Source: Mucidula mucida (Eukaryota; Basidiomycota; Agaricomycetes; Agaricales; Physalacriaceae). Taken from it: a DNA stretch of 64,000 bases. Under the pieces are notes generated by a model. It searched no databases. It worked only from the letters and a program-made list of their open reading frames with translations, and was not told the origin of the DNA. Within the stretch, counting starts at the first letter, position 1. Every line of letters starts with the position of its first letter. The stretch lies in the NCBI GenBank assembly GCA_015501055.1, contig JADNYV010000086.1:1-64000 (forward strand), written 5' to 3'. Below are positions 46,503 through 58,676 of this stretch, piece by piece. The translations under genes were made by a program, and so were the position numbers.

Positions 46503-48005
46503 CTACGTTGCAGGGGCTTCGCTTGACTTGTTATGATACTTTTCTCTGCAGCTCTGAGGCCGACTTGGTTCTTCGTCATCAGCAGTACTGAATTCCTGTG
46601 TAGAATCGATTACTGAACGTACACGAACAGTGTCAGAATATAAACTTACCTGCAGTGCTATGTCGTTGGTTTCCGTCGGACACCTCACGTCAAGGGGACG
46701 CTGACTTCTGAAGGGCATCGCAGATCGGTGAAAGTTCGTTTCCGCATCCGCCCAGAACGCGCTTTGCATGACGATGTCGGGATTATGAGTCTGTCGGGTC
46801 GACTCGCGGTAGTTGAGTGTCGCCATGAGGATATTAGAGTACCTGACGAATATGTAAGCTCTCATCGATGAATCAAAAACACACGGGCATGCATTTTCCC
46901 TAGCAGCAAGAAAACCATGAGATGCATATTATACTGGTGAGTACTCAAGAATAAAGCCAACTCGATGATTGCGCATATGCTTGTGATCATTCCGGTCTCC
47001 ATGTTGAAGCGAATGAGTTTGTTGATGAGGGCTGCAGTGGATCGAAAAGCTGCGTGCGGGCCAGCGCTATCAGGCTTGCGCCGGTAGAGTATAACGACGA
47101 GCGAGACTGTTATGATAAGATCACACGCGGCGCTACCAGCTAACCAGACCTGGTCATAGATGTGTATCAGTTTTCAAAGAGCAACTAGGACTCAGGAGGC
47201 GTACCGTAACCACATCGGAGTAGCTGACAAGATCGAGCACTCTGCGTTTTGAATCGACGCTAAAGTACTATCACTATATGTTTAGAATACCGACATCGCG
47301 ATACTGAGAGGTCGAAGGAGCTTACGATGGCGGAAAGGACAAAGTTTGCAGTAACCTGCATCAACATGACCTGGGTCTGTGAGCAGCATTGTTATGCATA
47401 CATCGAAAGAACTTACTAGCTCGATGAGTACGGGTAACCATAGACTCCGAGTCAGGCAGTAGATGCGCCACGCGTAGAATGTCTGTGCCATACCCGCCAC
47501 TCCGATCCCAAATGTCGGTATCATTCGAAAATCACTGAAAGGCTGTGCTCACTGAAGCTCGAGAGAGGTGGTAGGGGTATCCAGCTCCAGTTCAAGAAGA
47601 GAATTGCTTCGGTGACGCCCCAGTAAGGTCCAAACGTGTTCCATGCCGCGATGGTCATGAACACTGTAAACACAGTCTCGAGGAAGAAGAAGCTCCAGAC
47701 TGGGCCCATTAGGAACATCATGAGATCGTAAAGAAGTGCATACCTAGGATCTTTAGTGCCGCTCTGTCATGAGCGAATCGTTCTGCGTATATGTCTAACG
47801 ACGGATAAGCACTGAGAATCGGATAATCTGGAAATGAGAAAGACGAACACACTTGTATAACGAGCATGCCATATAGGCAGTAGCTCCACATAAATCCTAG
47901 GATGAACGGTCCCGTTCTAAGGACAATTAGGTAGCTCAGATTCCGCCGTAGAACGACGCACATCAAGGAAACATTTGCAACACCTGGGATGTGGACGGGT
48001 TCCAT
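46503..48005 (-). CDS. DUF6534-type seven-helix membrane protein, copy 1
   Basis: Multi-exon gene starting MEPVHIPGVANVS and ending SSEAPAT with TAG at 46503-46505. Hydrophobic helices appear in order: TGPFILGFMWSYCLYGMLV, FFFLETVFTVFMTIAAWNTF, WGVTEAILFLNWSW, the typical GMAQTFYAWRIYCLTRSLWL, then METGMITSICAIIELALFL. The family's late motif appears as SNILMATLNYRES, before a polar cytosolic tail. The layout matches the mushroom DUF6534 family of plasma-membrane or organelle proteins of unknown function. Several internal exon edges are uncertain, especially between the first and second helix. A paralogue lies at 53178-54893 in the same orientation. Confidence 0.8.
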
Positions 48006-48902
48006 CGTGGAGGACGGAAGAGGGAAGGCGTGTCAAGTACCTCTGACATGCTGGTCGCCCAAAATACGTTTTCTATTGAAAGCCGAAGAGTTAGGTGCTG
48101 TAAATGAAATGCTTCCGAGTACGATCATATCGGCGAGGGCGTGACAATGGGGACTGAAAAATAGCTTTCAGGGACGGCAAGGCCTGCAGAATCGGACGTG
48201 GCTGTGAATAGATAGATCATGGAGGTTGTGGGCAAGATGGACCTTCGGACCGGGCTTGTTGATCAACTGCGTTCAATTTTGCCTCTTTCTGATCCTGTTA
48301 TCATAAAAGGTGAAGGAATTTGGGGCGATATGAGTATAGAAGGCACGCGTAAATAGCTCGTATGCCCAAGAGACATATTTTTGACGCATGTTATAGGCGC
48401 CTTGCAATAGAAGTCGTTCACATACCATAATGATAGTGCTTACAGACATTTCGGTGGTCTTCGGCATGCCTTATGCAAGGAAGACACTATCCATTATCGA
48501 ACATGTCCAGCTCACACAGCTAAGAGTTTTTGGGATTATCTGTGCCATATGGACATAATTGTACGCGCCGCCTTGCTGTACTTAATCGATCTACACTTGG
48601 GCTCACTGCTCGGCCTCTCCTGAACGTATATATCGACGCTTGCTCATAGAGTAGGTATAGGTTATCTGGCTACTGACGGAGTAATTGAGTGGATCTTACC
48701 AGAAGGATGGCGTCAAGTTGCACAAGAGCTCGCCTGCCCCTTCCCTGTGTATCGCGCACTGACTAGACTATTCAGCCTCTTGATTCACTGTCCGAGTGTA
48801 GGTTCCTACATGCGCTACGTATTGATCCAAACAATTTGAGGCTATGGGTCCAAGGAGGTGTTGCTGCCCAAAGAGGCAACTCCACTCTTGCTCCCGACCA
48901 TT
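48006..48902. other. Intergenic region between divergent DUF6534 and COA1 genes
   Basis: Frames are short and motif-free. Both neighbouring genes point outward, so promoters are expected here. Confidence 0.4.
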
Positions 48903-49662
48903 ATGAGCGCAGTGTCGGCCAGTCGACATCTGCTGCGACAACGTTTACACCGCTTGTATGCGACCTCGTTTCCGCGCCCGCCGCCACCGCCAACGGAGCC
49001 GCCGCATGTGACGACGTACAGGGACACATCGCGTCCCAGGCCGTACCAAAGAGATTTGCCGCGCGTCGAGGTACGTCCGTTATCCCTATGTACCGCACCC
49101 TCATCCTGATGGTACATTCTAGCGACGCTGGCCCGCAACCTTGGCGCTCGCCGTCGTTGGCGTGGCGGGCTGGGTAGCGTTTTACACGTTCGTGACGAAT
49201 CAGGAGAAGATATCGAGCTCGGTCGTGAAACAAACGTTGCGGACAGTGCGGAGCGATGCGGCCGTGAAGGAGGTGTTGGGCGAGGCCATTCGGCCTCAAC
49301 CGGAATGGTGGTTGAACGGGGACCCCAGGATTATCGGGTCGGTGCGTAATGGTTATGGTACTAGCGAATATATGCTGAATGTTTGGCACAGATCAACATG
49401 ATGCAGGGAAATGTAGATGTCAGTTATCGAATCAAGGGGACGAAGGGTGCGTCAACTCGCTTTTCTGCAATTACTGTCATAAGGCCTGCGCTAGGTTCCG
49501 GAACACTCTACTTCACGAGCGTAAGGAGGGATAAGGGACTACCGTTTGATATATGTGCGTAGTCTTACCCTACATGCACTGGTACTAATGACGGCTGTAG
49601 TAAGATTTAAGATAATAGCCGATGATGGCACGGTCATAAATGTGGACTCTTCAAACGCGTAA
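48903..49662 (+). CDS. COA1: Cytochrome c oxidase assembly factor Coa1
   Basis: Five exons (48903-49070, 49123-49341, 49392-49446, 49495-49554, 49601-49662) sum to 564 nt, 187 residues. The N-terminus is Arg/Ser-rich without acidic residues (MSAVSASRHLLRQRLHRLYA), a mitochondrial presequence. A single transmembrane helix (WPATLALAVVGVAGWVAFYT) is followed by the Coa1 domain: RPQPEWWLNGDPRIIGS, INMMQGNVDVSYRIKG, GTLYFTSVRRDKGLPFDI, RFKIIADDGTVINV. Coa1 acts in the mitochondrial inner membrane with Shy1/Mss51 in early Cox1 maturation. A longer in-frame start upstream lacks the presequence pattern, so 48903 is preferred. Confidence 0.92.
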
Positions 49663-51343
49663 ATATCGCACCTGTAACCAAAACTATCCGCGTGCCAATG
49701 ACATTTCTATCGGCACCATCCCTCAAGGCACATGTCTCGTTTACATTCCTATTCAAGTGCTCCCATTTGTTTCCCTCATTTCCCGTTACCACATACGTCC
49801 CAGTACTTCTCGCTAAGCGGTTCCAGTTCCATGTCGGATTGCCACGCGCCGCTCGTACCGACGATTGTCGCGCTACATTTACTGAGTGGGCATACCTATA
49901 GCAAATCGCTCGGTCATCTTCCGTTCTCAGCTAAATCTCCAAGCTCTTAATCACTCTAGCTTCACGACAATCTTGGCAGCCCGTTCTTCATCCATTGGTT
50001 CTGTAGCGATTTTGCTCCCGGAATCACAACAAAGGCAACGCGTCTTCGTCTGTTATGGCAATCCTTTTTGACTGTTTGATGATATAGACATTGTCGTTGT
50101 CGAATGCGGAACAATATATCTGAACTCTTTCGTCGTAGTTTCACGCTGATCCCATGCATGACAAGCACGGCTACGATGCTCATATTGAATGACTAGGTAC
50201 CATGCACTGAACGCCTGACAGTAGGGCGTCGCCGACGCACGTTCCAATCGACACAATCAAGTGCGTACTTTATCCTTCCACGATTGCTACGCTAAAGGTC
50301 GTGTTTTTACAAGGAGATCAACTAAAGTTGGCGGCCAGTGTTAAGATCAAAAGCGGACTGGATGATCCTAGTCGAACTCACGAGATCTCAAGGCGGAGTC
50401 GTCACTGCCAGCCACAAGTGATAGTCTATTTGCATGGTACGTCGCCTCTGAAGAAGTACACTTTTACTTCCTGACATGTTACCTTTCTAGTGTAAGAAGT
50501 AGCAACGACTATCAGGCGACATGTGCGTAGTGCAACCTTCTTCTAAAATTGTCAATGATGGCGGTTGTTGTACGTTTTGAATCGGGTAGTGACCCGCGAT
50601 GACACATTTCGCTGTGAACCCGTCAACTTGCTTCATCATGGCGCTCGAAGCATATGGACGGAAGCTTCGCGCCCAACCTTGCCCGATCTCCTTCAGGAAT
50701 AGAATATGGAGTCAAAGCGCGGACCGTTGTACCCATGCAGCCGCGTTCTGTCATTACGTGCTCGCGAGGACCCCCATCGACCGATTCTCACTTGTAGCTG
50801 AAATGCCGTGCTGTCCGCAACGAGGAATGTTCATGACTGTTTTCTTTTCGGAGTTCGGTCTACCACGCATCAAAACCGCTAGCATCGCACTAGCTTACGG
50901 ATCTTCCAGTGCGCAGATTAATATAGCGGCCCTACGTGCACCTACTTTAAGTTACCGTGAGTGATTAACCTGTATCCGAGTGTATTGACTGAGCTAAACG
51001 CTTTCTAAACTAGCATGTGGGAGCTTCCTGTTATCATATGGAAACATCTTGTGGTCGCTTCTGGTCCTCCTTCGTATCAGCACGAGACGGTAGCTCCAGC
51101 CTCGAGGACTCCCGCGCGTCTAATTCGGATCGTCCGATGATCCAGGAAGTCTGCATGCATGTGTTCGTCTTCGTCGATCTCTGTCGCGTCAGCGACTGGG
51201 CGCTCCTTGCTGCCAGTATCGCACTGTTTCAGCCCGGTGCACAAGTGGGTATACTCGATGTTATCCAGTTACCCGAGTAGATCTGCTAATAAACCTGCAG
51301 ATGCTGCTTTTGTTTTCACTGGCTACATATAAGAACGACCGCT
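49663..51343. other. No confident gene; possible relic
   Basis: A plus-strand stretch near 50290-50440 reads as plausible protein (KVVFLQGDQLKLAASVKIKS, ending QVIVYLHG before a GTACGT donor), but its continuation is broken by stops and no family could be assigned. Other frames look random. Confidence 0.35.
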
Positions 51344-52728
51344 ATGAGAAACCAGAAGAGCTTCATACACATGTTGTTCCGTTTCCTCCCAGTGTTGGGG
51401 TTGTTTGCCCTCTGTACCTCCGCGTCCACCGCGCAGATCGATGAGCGCGACGTTATTCCTCGCGCCCCGTCTACGTTCACACATCCTGGCGTTCTCATCG
51501 ATCGCGCCCAGCTCGACTTCATCAAAGGCAAAGTGAACGCTGGGGAAGAGGTTAGTCTTTGACACCATCTGTCAGCTGTCATACTAACTAGTCCTTGCAT
51601 AGCCTTGGTCCTCCGCGTACTCATCCATGCTTTCGCACTCGCTCGCGAGTCTCTCACGGACCCCCACGCCCACTACCACCGTCGAGTGCGGACCTACGTC
51701 CACGCCGAACATTGGCTGTACAGATGAGCGGCAGGAGCACTCGCGGCGTATGCGATGTCGCTTGCGTGGTATATCTCTGGGAGTGCGCAATACGCGACCA
51801 AGGCCATCTCCTATATGAACGCGTGGGCCAAGACCATCAAGGGGCACACCAACTCGAACGCACCTTTGCAGACCGGGTGGGCGGGCGCGTCTTGGGCGCG
51901 GGCGGCGGAGATTATCAGGCACACGTATACGGGATGGGCGGCGGCGGACGTTACAGCGTTTGAGACGATGCTGAGGAACGTGTATCTGCCGACTGTGATC
52001 AAGGGGTCTCAGAGTAATGGCAACTGGGAACTAGGTGGGTTTATGTTATGTTTCTGTAAGGGAGCCTATTTTTGACATTCATGCTAGTGATGCTCGAAGC
52101 AGCGTTGGGGATAGCTGTGTTCCTCGAGGACAAGACGAGCTATGATACGGCGATGACCAAGTACATGGGTCGCGTTCCTGCGTATGTGTATTTGCTCAAG
52201 GATGGGAGCCTGCCAAAGGTGGCGCCTGGAAGTGGGTTGGATACGTCTGCGAAGATCATTACCTACTGGCAGAACCAGCCGACTTTCCAGGCAAATGGCC
52301 TAGCTCAGGAGACGTGTCGCGATTTTGTGCATACAGGTTTGTGTTTTCTTGATAGTATTTTTAATGTATACATGCTCAACGTCACTCTAGGCTACGGCAT
52401 CGCGTCCATAGGGCACATCGCGGAAACCTCGCGTATCCAGGGGACGGATCTGTACACGGGGGACATCGGCGAGCGCCTGCGGTATGCCCTCGGGTTCCAC
52501 GCTGCGTACGAGACGGGCGCATCGGCCAAGCCGTCGTGGTTGTGCCCTGGGAAGGACCTGAAGCTGGGGCTGGGGCCGATCCCGGAGGTGGGGTACAACG
52601 CGATGCACAACAGGCTGGGGTATGCGATGACGAATACGGAGAAGATGACGTTGGGCGGGAGGCCGGCGAGCACTAATTATTTGTTTTTGGGGTGGGAGAC
52701 GTTGACGCATGGTGATAATCCTGCGTGA
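51344..52728 (+). CDS. Secreted alginate-lyase-like polysaccharide lyase, with a one-base frameshift
   Basis: Exons 51344-51550, 51603-52034, 52088-52336 and 52392-52728. A signal peptide (FRFLPVLGLFALCTSASTAQ) precedes a PF05426-like domain: THPGVLIDRAQLDFIKGKV, PWSSAYSSMLSHS, VECGPTSTPNIGCTDERQ, AAYAMSLAWYISGSAQYATK, WARAAEIIRHTY, QETCRDFVHTGYGIASIGH, ETSRIQGTDLYTGDIGER, YNAMHNRLGYAMTNT, FLGWETLTHGDNPA. These enzymes cleave uronic-acid polysaccharides outside the cell; the fungal substrate is uncertain. One base appears missing near 51735 (after DERQ), because the conserved ALAAYAMS continues in another frame. No intron fits there. Either a sequencing error or a young pseudogene. The ATG at 51371 is an alternative start. 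Confidence 0.8.
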
Positions 52729-53177
52729 GGGCAGGGGGAGAGGGGAAGATACTAACGGGTTCTGGGAATATAAAATTAGGGTTGCTATTACAATGAGGAC
52801 GAACGAGTTCTGTGATGTTCTTGGAGACAAACCTTCGGAGTCGGGCGGTTATCATGACGTGCATCCATTATTCAGAATCGTGAAGAATGTCTATGTGGCG
52901 CCACGGTAAGATCAGCAGCCTGTGCGGGTAGTAACTGACAGCTTGCTGGGTTTGGTGAGGTCTTCTATCCGTGATGTTTTAATCATGTTAGATAGGCGCC
53001 AGTTCTCTTAATCAGAGCGAGTTTGAATTGAGCTACAACTTCATGATATACATCTCAGAAGTGAATTTCTGTGGCTGGCATCAGAACTTTTTTTCATTAT
53101 GTTAGGTACAAACATACTACTGCAGATGGCTACAAGAAAACACTTTCATGAAATGAATCATTATGTACGACGCTTTA
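52729..53177. other. No gene recognised between the lyase and a convergent DUF6534 gene
   Basis: 3' flanking DNA of both genes, AT-rich towards 53040-53160. Confidence 0.4.
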
Positions 53178-54893
53178 TTAAACGACTGTCCGTTTAGATT
53201 CGCTGGCATGCGGAGGGTCTGATTCGTGCTTGTCCTCGGATCTCTCCTCGACGGTATCAGTGAAATCCTGAACGACGTTGTTCATAAAGCAGTTAAGAGT
53301 CGCTTGAGAGACAACGTACACTCATAAGAATGAAGTTTGGATCGCGATCCGTCACGACATCCGTGGTGCGGGAGATCTGAAGGCCACGGGATGCCGACTC
53401 GTGATTCTTCCGCAACCCGTCGTTGGCGTTGGCGTCAGCCCAAAACGCACTTGGGGCTAGGTTTAGCGTGGCGTTGGCGCTTTGCTGCTCCCTGAACATC
53501 GGTGCACGCGAGTTGAGCGTGGCCATTAGCACGTTTGAGTACCTGGAAGACTCAGTAGTCAGCTACGCGTCCGATGCGGGAGAAGTGAGATTGAGCTGAC
53601 AGTTTTCCGAGGACCAAGAACCTAGTAGATGATTGAGTGCCGTGTATCCGGATAGAAAGGGGGTGTAGCGTACATGATGAAGTGGAAGTTGTACTGGTTG
53701 CACGAGAGCCAGAGGACGAGCTCGAGGAGTGCGCCAGCCGTTGTGACTGCGCCGGTCTCCACGGTGAATCGGATGAGCTTGCTAATCAAGCTCGTCGTTT
53801 TTGCAAAGTTGCTGGAGTTTCTGCGGCGGGAGAGCTATGAACGTGTTAATATCACGAACCGGAAGGTGATGGCCCCGGAGAACGTACAATCCAGACGAGT
53901 GAAATCGTGATTAGCACGTCACATGCTGCGCTACCAGAAAGCCATACCTGTATTACATGACGTGGTTTGATAGTTGGTGAAGGATGAGCAGAATGAGAAC
54001 TTACACTGATCTCGGGAGATAACTCGAACAGCTTGTCGATCGCTGATCCACGGACGAAGACCTAAGGAGCTTATCAGGAGGGCACCGCCACATTAAAAGC
54101 TTGATTGTACTGACAGCTATGCTGAAGTAAAACGCGAACGATATCTGCATAATCGACACCTGGAAAGCGCGGTGTTAGATCGGAATAGTAGTACCGCATA
54201 CTCTTCGCGAAACCACATACGGCTTGAATCAGGAGCGGCAGCCATATCGATTGTGTCAAGCGGTAGATACGCCACACATAGAATGTCTGCGCCATGCCGG
54301 CCACTAGCGCGGCATTGAGATTGAAAGGAGTCTTGGAGGCAACGAGTTACGTACGGATGGCGTTAAGCTCTGCTAATGGTTTCCACGACCAGTCCAGAAA
54401 GATAAGTGTTTCGACGTCACCCCATCCTGGACCGTACTGATTCCAAGCGCCGATGTTCATGAAGATGGTGAATATTGTTTCAATGAGAAACATGCTCCAG
54501 ACTTATCCGGTACAGTAGTCGGATTGCTGTCATCCGCGAGATAGTCGATGTGCTCACCGAAGATCTTGAGTCCGAGGCGATCTTTGGGGAAGGTTTCGGT
54601 GTACATATATTTGAAAGCGACGCGTAGTCAGAGCTTTTCGCGAATTGGAGCGAGGAAAAGGTTGATACATACACACTTGGACAACGAGAACTCCATAAAG
54701 ACAATAACTCCACATGTAACCCAGGACCTAGTAAAGAGATTCAAGGAATCGTCAGGCTGGAAGGCAGCAATATTTCGCACCATAGGCCCGGTACTATTTG
54801 TTAAGTAAGATGATTGTGATTCAAAGAGAAGATGAGAGAGGAGGAGACTCACAGCAAGGGCACATTGTGACCCGGCAACTGGACGGGGGCCAT
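53178..54893 (-). CDS. DUF6534-type seven-helix membrane protein, copy 2
   Basis: The gene starts MAPVQLPGHNVPLLTGP at 54893 (phase-2 first intron) and ends ASESKRTVV with TAA at 53178-53180. Recognisable parts: YMYTETFPKDRLGLKIFG, LIETIFTIFMNIGAWNQYG, ETLIFLDWSW, MAGMAQTFYVWRIYRLTQS and LMATLNSRAPMF, followed by a polar tail with SAFWADANAND; copy 1 has SAFWADAETN at the same place. The first transmembrane segment looks weak (TCGVIVFMEFS), so an exon edge may be misplaced or decayed. Role unknown; both copies flank COA1 and the lyase on the minus strand. Confidence 0.72.
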
Positions 54894-55782
54894 GAGTAAG
54901 TATACTGTGAGCGCCTAGACAGAAGTAAGCACCGAGCGGCGACAGCCCCAGGTCATATATACATCGGACTCAGTACTTCTCCACGTTACGTAGAGTCATA
55001 ACGGAAGGGGAGATTACATCCTTCTTGAACGGAGCCTAACTATTAGCGCGCCGTGGGGACAGACGTTAATATGATTGGAGAAGTGACCATCACGGAGAGC
55101 GAACTAGCGGGCAACAAACAAGTCGTACTCGTCTTCTGTCACTATATCAGCGGAAGGAGATGCATGGGCGCGTGAAAATTTCGAACGTCAAGTGTCATCT
55201 GGGTGTATCATACCTGTGGTAGTAATCTCGCAGATGACACATATAGAAGGCTTCAAGGCATCAGTGAGAGGGCGGGTATCAGTGGTCTGAGTTTCTCAAG
55301 AGCAGCGTACTATAATCAACCACCGTGGGGTGTTGTGGGGATCCCGGTTTCCCTACTGTTTGCAGTACGGCATTGTCGATGTATGATAGTTCCATCAAAG
55401 CCGTTTTCGCCCGCATCGTACATCTTCACTCTACAAAAGGCGCCAAGTCCAATGCTCATGGTTCGCTAGAAGAGTTGAAAAGAGAGCAAGCAAGTCGGTG
55501 GCATCCGGAGCATGACGAGGTGCGGAGAAATCCGAAAATGCGTGGTTTGCTTCCTACCAGTGACGATGCCGACTTTGGTTCTCCGCCGTCTTCATTCCAT
55601 TCTTCAACATCAGAAGAGGTCTTATGTGCTCACGCTGTCAAATATAGAGCTACGAATAACGCGACCGCTTCTTCTGCGATCGGATCACATTGACCTATCA
55701 TGATTCGGATTTACTAGTTCGAGCCGGTACACACCATATAACTGGGCAATCATTCGTGAATTTGTTTCCCAGAGAACTCAAC
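54894..55782. other. Intergenic region between divergent DUF6534 and GMC genes
   Basis: A plus frame at 55203-55469 and another at 55325-55693 have no recognisable content. Promoters of both neighbours are expected here. Confidence 0.4.
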
Positions 55783-58215
55783 ATGGCCGCTCCCCACTCC
55801 ATCGACGCAGAATACGATATTGTCTTCGCAGGTGGAGGAACTTCAGCGTGTGTTACTGCTAGTCGACTCGCTCAGGCAGCGCCCGAACTTCGTATTTTGG
55901 TACTGGAGAGCGGTCCCACGACAAAGGACAAGCTCGAGCATATCCAGCCCGGTCAATATCTCACCCACCTGGCGCCTACCAGCACGACCATGCAGTTTTA
56001 CACGTCTCCACCGTCGGAGTACTTGGCGGGCCGGTCTGCAATTGTCCCTTCTGGTCGCTGCATTGGTGGAGGTTCGTCTGTCAACTTTGCCTTATACAAT
56101 CGCCCTGCGGCATCGGATTTTGACGCATGGGAGACCGATTTCGGGAACCCTGGGTGGTCGTCCAAGGATCTCATTCCACTCTTGCAAAAGGTAGACAAAA
56201 ACTCACGTCGTTTATTCGTTGCTGAACACCTGCAGGCTGAGACCTATGAGATTGACCCCACCAAAGCGACACATGGAAGCGATGGTCCTTTGAGAGTATC
56301 ATACGGGGACCGAACTCTGTCATGAACATTGGGAAGCAGTTTCTTGACATTGGTCCCAAGTTCGAGAAGAAGCGACCGTTGAGCGACGAAGCTAATGGCT
56401 TCGGCGAAGAATCAGTCAACGTTTTTTACGTGGGTCTTTTTAATCGCATAGTCGACGCCACTAAGTACTGTTCTTTTCAGCTAATGCCTAAATGGATATC
56501 AAGTGATGGTCAGCGTTCAGACGTAGCCGTATGTATTCAGACTCTCGCCGTGACTGAGCTAATGTTACTTTTTAGCATCACTACATTTATCACAAGGGAC
56601 TGCAGAATCTGTCTGTTCTCGACGGATGCCTTGTCAACCGCGTCGTCGATGAGTAAGTATGTTCTGTCCTCCCTGACATGATATTTAGTTTCCCATAGGG
56701 ACGGCATCGCTACTGGAGTAGAGTACTCCTTTGACATACGAGTCTACCCTTCTTCGCCTCAAGACCAGCGAACAGTGCGCGCCAAAAAGCTGGTGGTCGT
56801 CTCTGCGGGTGCCATGGGCTCTCCATTGATTCTGGAACGGTCCGGGATTGGGCGGAAAGACGTTCTCGAGAAGGCTGGTATACCGCTTGTCGTTGATCTT
56901 CCTGGTGTCGGGTCCGATTATCAAGGTACAATACACTGGCTAGATACTCACTTTCGACGTCGATTCACTCATTCGACCCGTAGATCATGCGTTCTATGTA
57001 ACCCCATACATCGCGGATCCAGCGGAAACCACTTTCGACGGTATTTATCGAGGGGATCCAGAAGAGTGGGCGGAAGCACAGAAACAATGGCACAAGGACG
57101 GTGGTGGCCGGCTAGGCGGGAAGTTCGTCCATTCTTTTCGTGTCTCTATCCCTCTCTGATGCGCTCCGGTAGTACGGCAGATGGATGCATTAAGATGCGT
57201 CCATTGCCTGAAGAGCTCGAGGAACTGGGTCCTGAATTTGTTGAGCACTTCAACAAGGCCTACGCGGATAAACCGGACAAACCTTTATTCTGGATGTGTG
57301 CCTCGTCTGGGTACGTAAGACATAAGTACTACGATGCCTCTTGTCACTAACGAGTTCTGTAGACTCCCCGCAGATCAAACTGGCCTTCCTGCTTTGAATT
57401 ATACTTGTATCTGTCTCTTCCTGGTGAGTTACACTCATGACTGTGACCTTCGCGTTCATAATCGCGTTTACAGGGATATCCCGAATCGCGCGGTAGCCTA
57501 CACGTATCCTCCGTCGACCCATACACAGATCCCCACTTTGAATCTGGGTTCCTCACCAAGTAAGTGATATCGAACTTGTACTCTTGCATCGCTCATGTAT
57601 CCGCAAGATCAGTGGATGTCGCCGCCCTTCGATGGGGTTACAAGAAAGGACGCGAGATTATCCGTCGGTTGCCTGCCTTCCGGGGCGCTCTCGTTCCAGC
57701 TCACCCCCAATTTGCGGCCGACAGTCCTGCGGCGCTTGTTGAGACGGGTCCAATATCTTTGGATGCTCCCAAAATCGTCTACTCTGCGGAAGATGACGCC
57801 GCGATTGATCACAATATTAGAGCGCTAAGTTTGTCTTCGTCCTTTCTGAGTTTTGTGGTGCTCCTGACATATAATCACTAGTGCAAACAACATGGCACTC
57901 CGTATGTCTTCTAGTCGATGCTGCCTTACAATACTCACTTCTCAACAGCTTGGAACATGCGCGATGAAGCCCTTATCGGACGGCGGTGTTGTTGATAACA
58001 ACTTGAGCGTCTACGGGGTGAAAAGATTAAAGGTCGCAGATCTGTCCATCGCCCCATCCAACGTGAACGCCGTGAGTTAATTCCCGCCTTCGTTGGCAAG
58101 ATTGTGGAAGTGTTGATTATATTTCGTTGTGTAGAACACAAACTCCGCCGCAATTGCAATTGGGGAGAAGGCTGCTGTAATTTTTGGGACAGAGCTTGGC
58201 ATCGCTCATGTTTGA
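55783..58215 (+). CDS. GMC-family alcohol oxidase (AA3-like), with a one-base frameshift
   Basis: FAD enzyme that oxidises a small alcohol and makes peroxide; closest to the methanol/alcohol oxidase branch. The Rossmann start is YDIVFAGGGTSACVTASRLA, followed by LVLESGP, LAGRSAIVPSGRCIGGGSSV and NRPAASDFDAW. Later: HHYIYHKGLQNLSVLDG, KKLVVVSAGAMGSPLILERS (second GMC signature), GVGSDYQDHAFYVTPYIADP, TTWHSLGTCAMKP with the catalytic His, and NVNANTNSAA with the partner Asn. Ten or more introns were placed in phase. One base is missing near 56320 (CTGTC/ATGAAC), shifting the frame between GPLRVSYG and MNIGKQFLDIG. No signal peptide, as in intracellular alcohol oxidases. Either sequencing error or recent inactivation. 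Confidence 0.85.
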
Positions 58216-58676
58216 TTTTTTAGAATTCACCAGTCGACGAAGGATGTATTTTGGATGTATTAGCCAGGAATTACTTACACCTATGATGCACAATGCAACC
58301 CCTTGGCAACCAATACTAAAATATGGCCTTGAAGCGATATCTGTTCTGGTAGATACTCGAACGGTATGTTTCAGCCTTGCCACACTGGGCGTAGATCGGA
58401 AATAAGATGAAGTGGAACAATGATACGCGCACGTGATCGGACCGTGATCGCTTTTGTTCAGGTTCTCTCCTTTCACTGTTTAACCACCACCACCACGACA
58501 CATTTTCGTCTCCATCGATCTACGGATAGAAACACTGTTCTGGACTGCACACTTCAAACATGCCTTTCTGTCGGTGTTCATCACGTTCTCTAAACTTCTG
58601 AGCTAACAAACTCCTAGCTTTCTCGGCCAACTGGAAGGCATGCAAGGGCTCAAGTAAATGTCCCTGTGCTAACCAT
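58216..58676. other. Intergenic region
   Basis: Between the GMC gene and the F-box gene; no motif-bearing frame. Confidence 0.4.
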
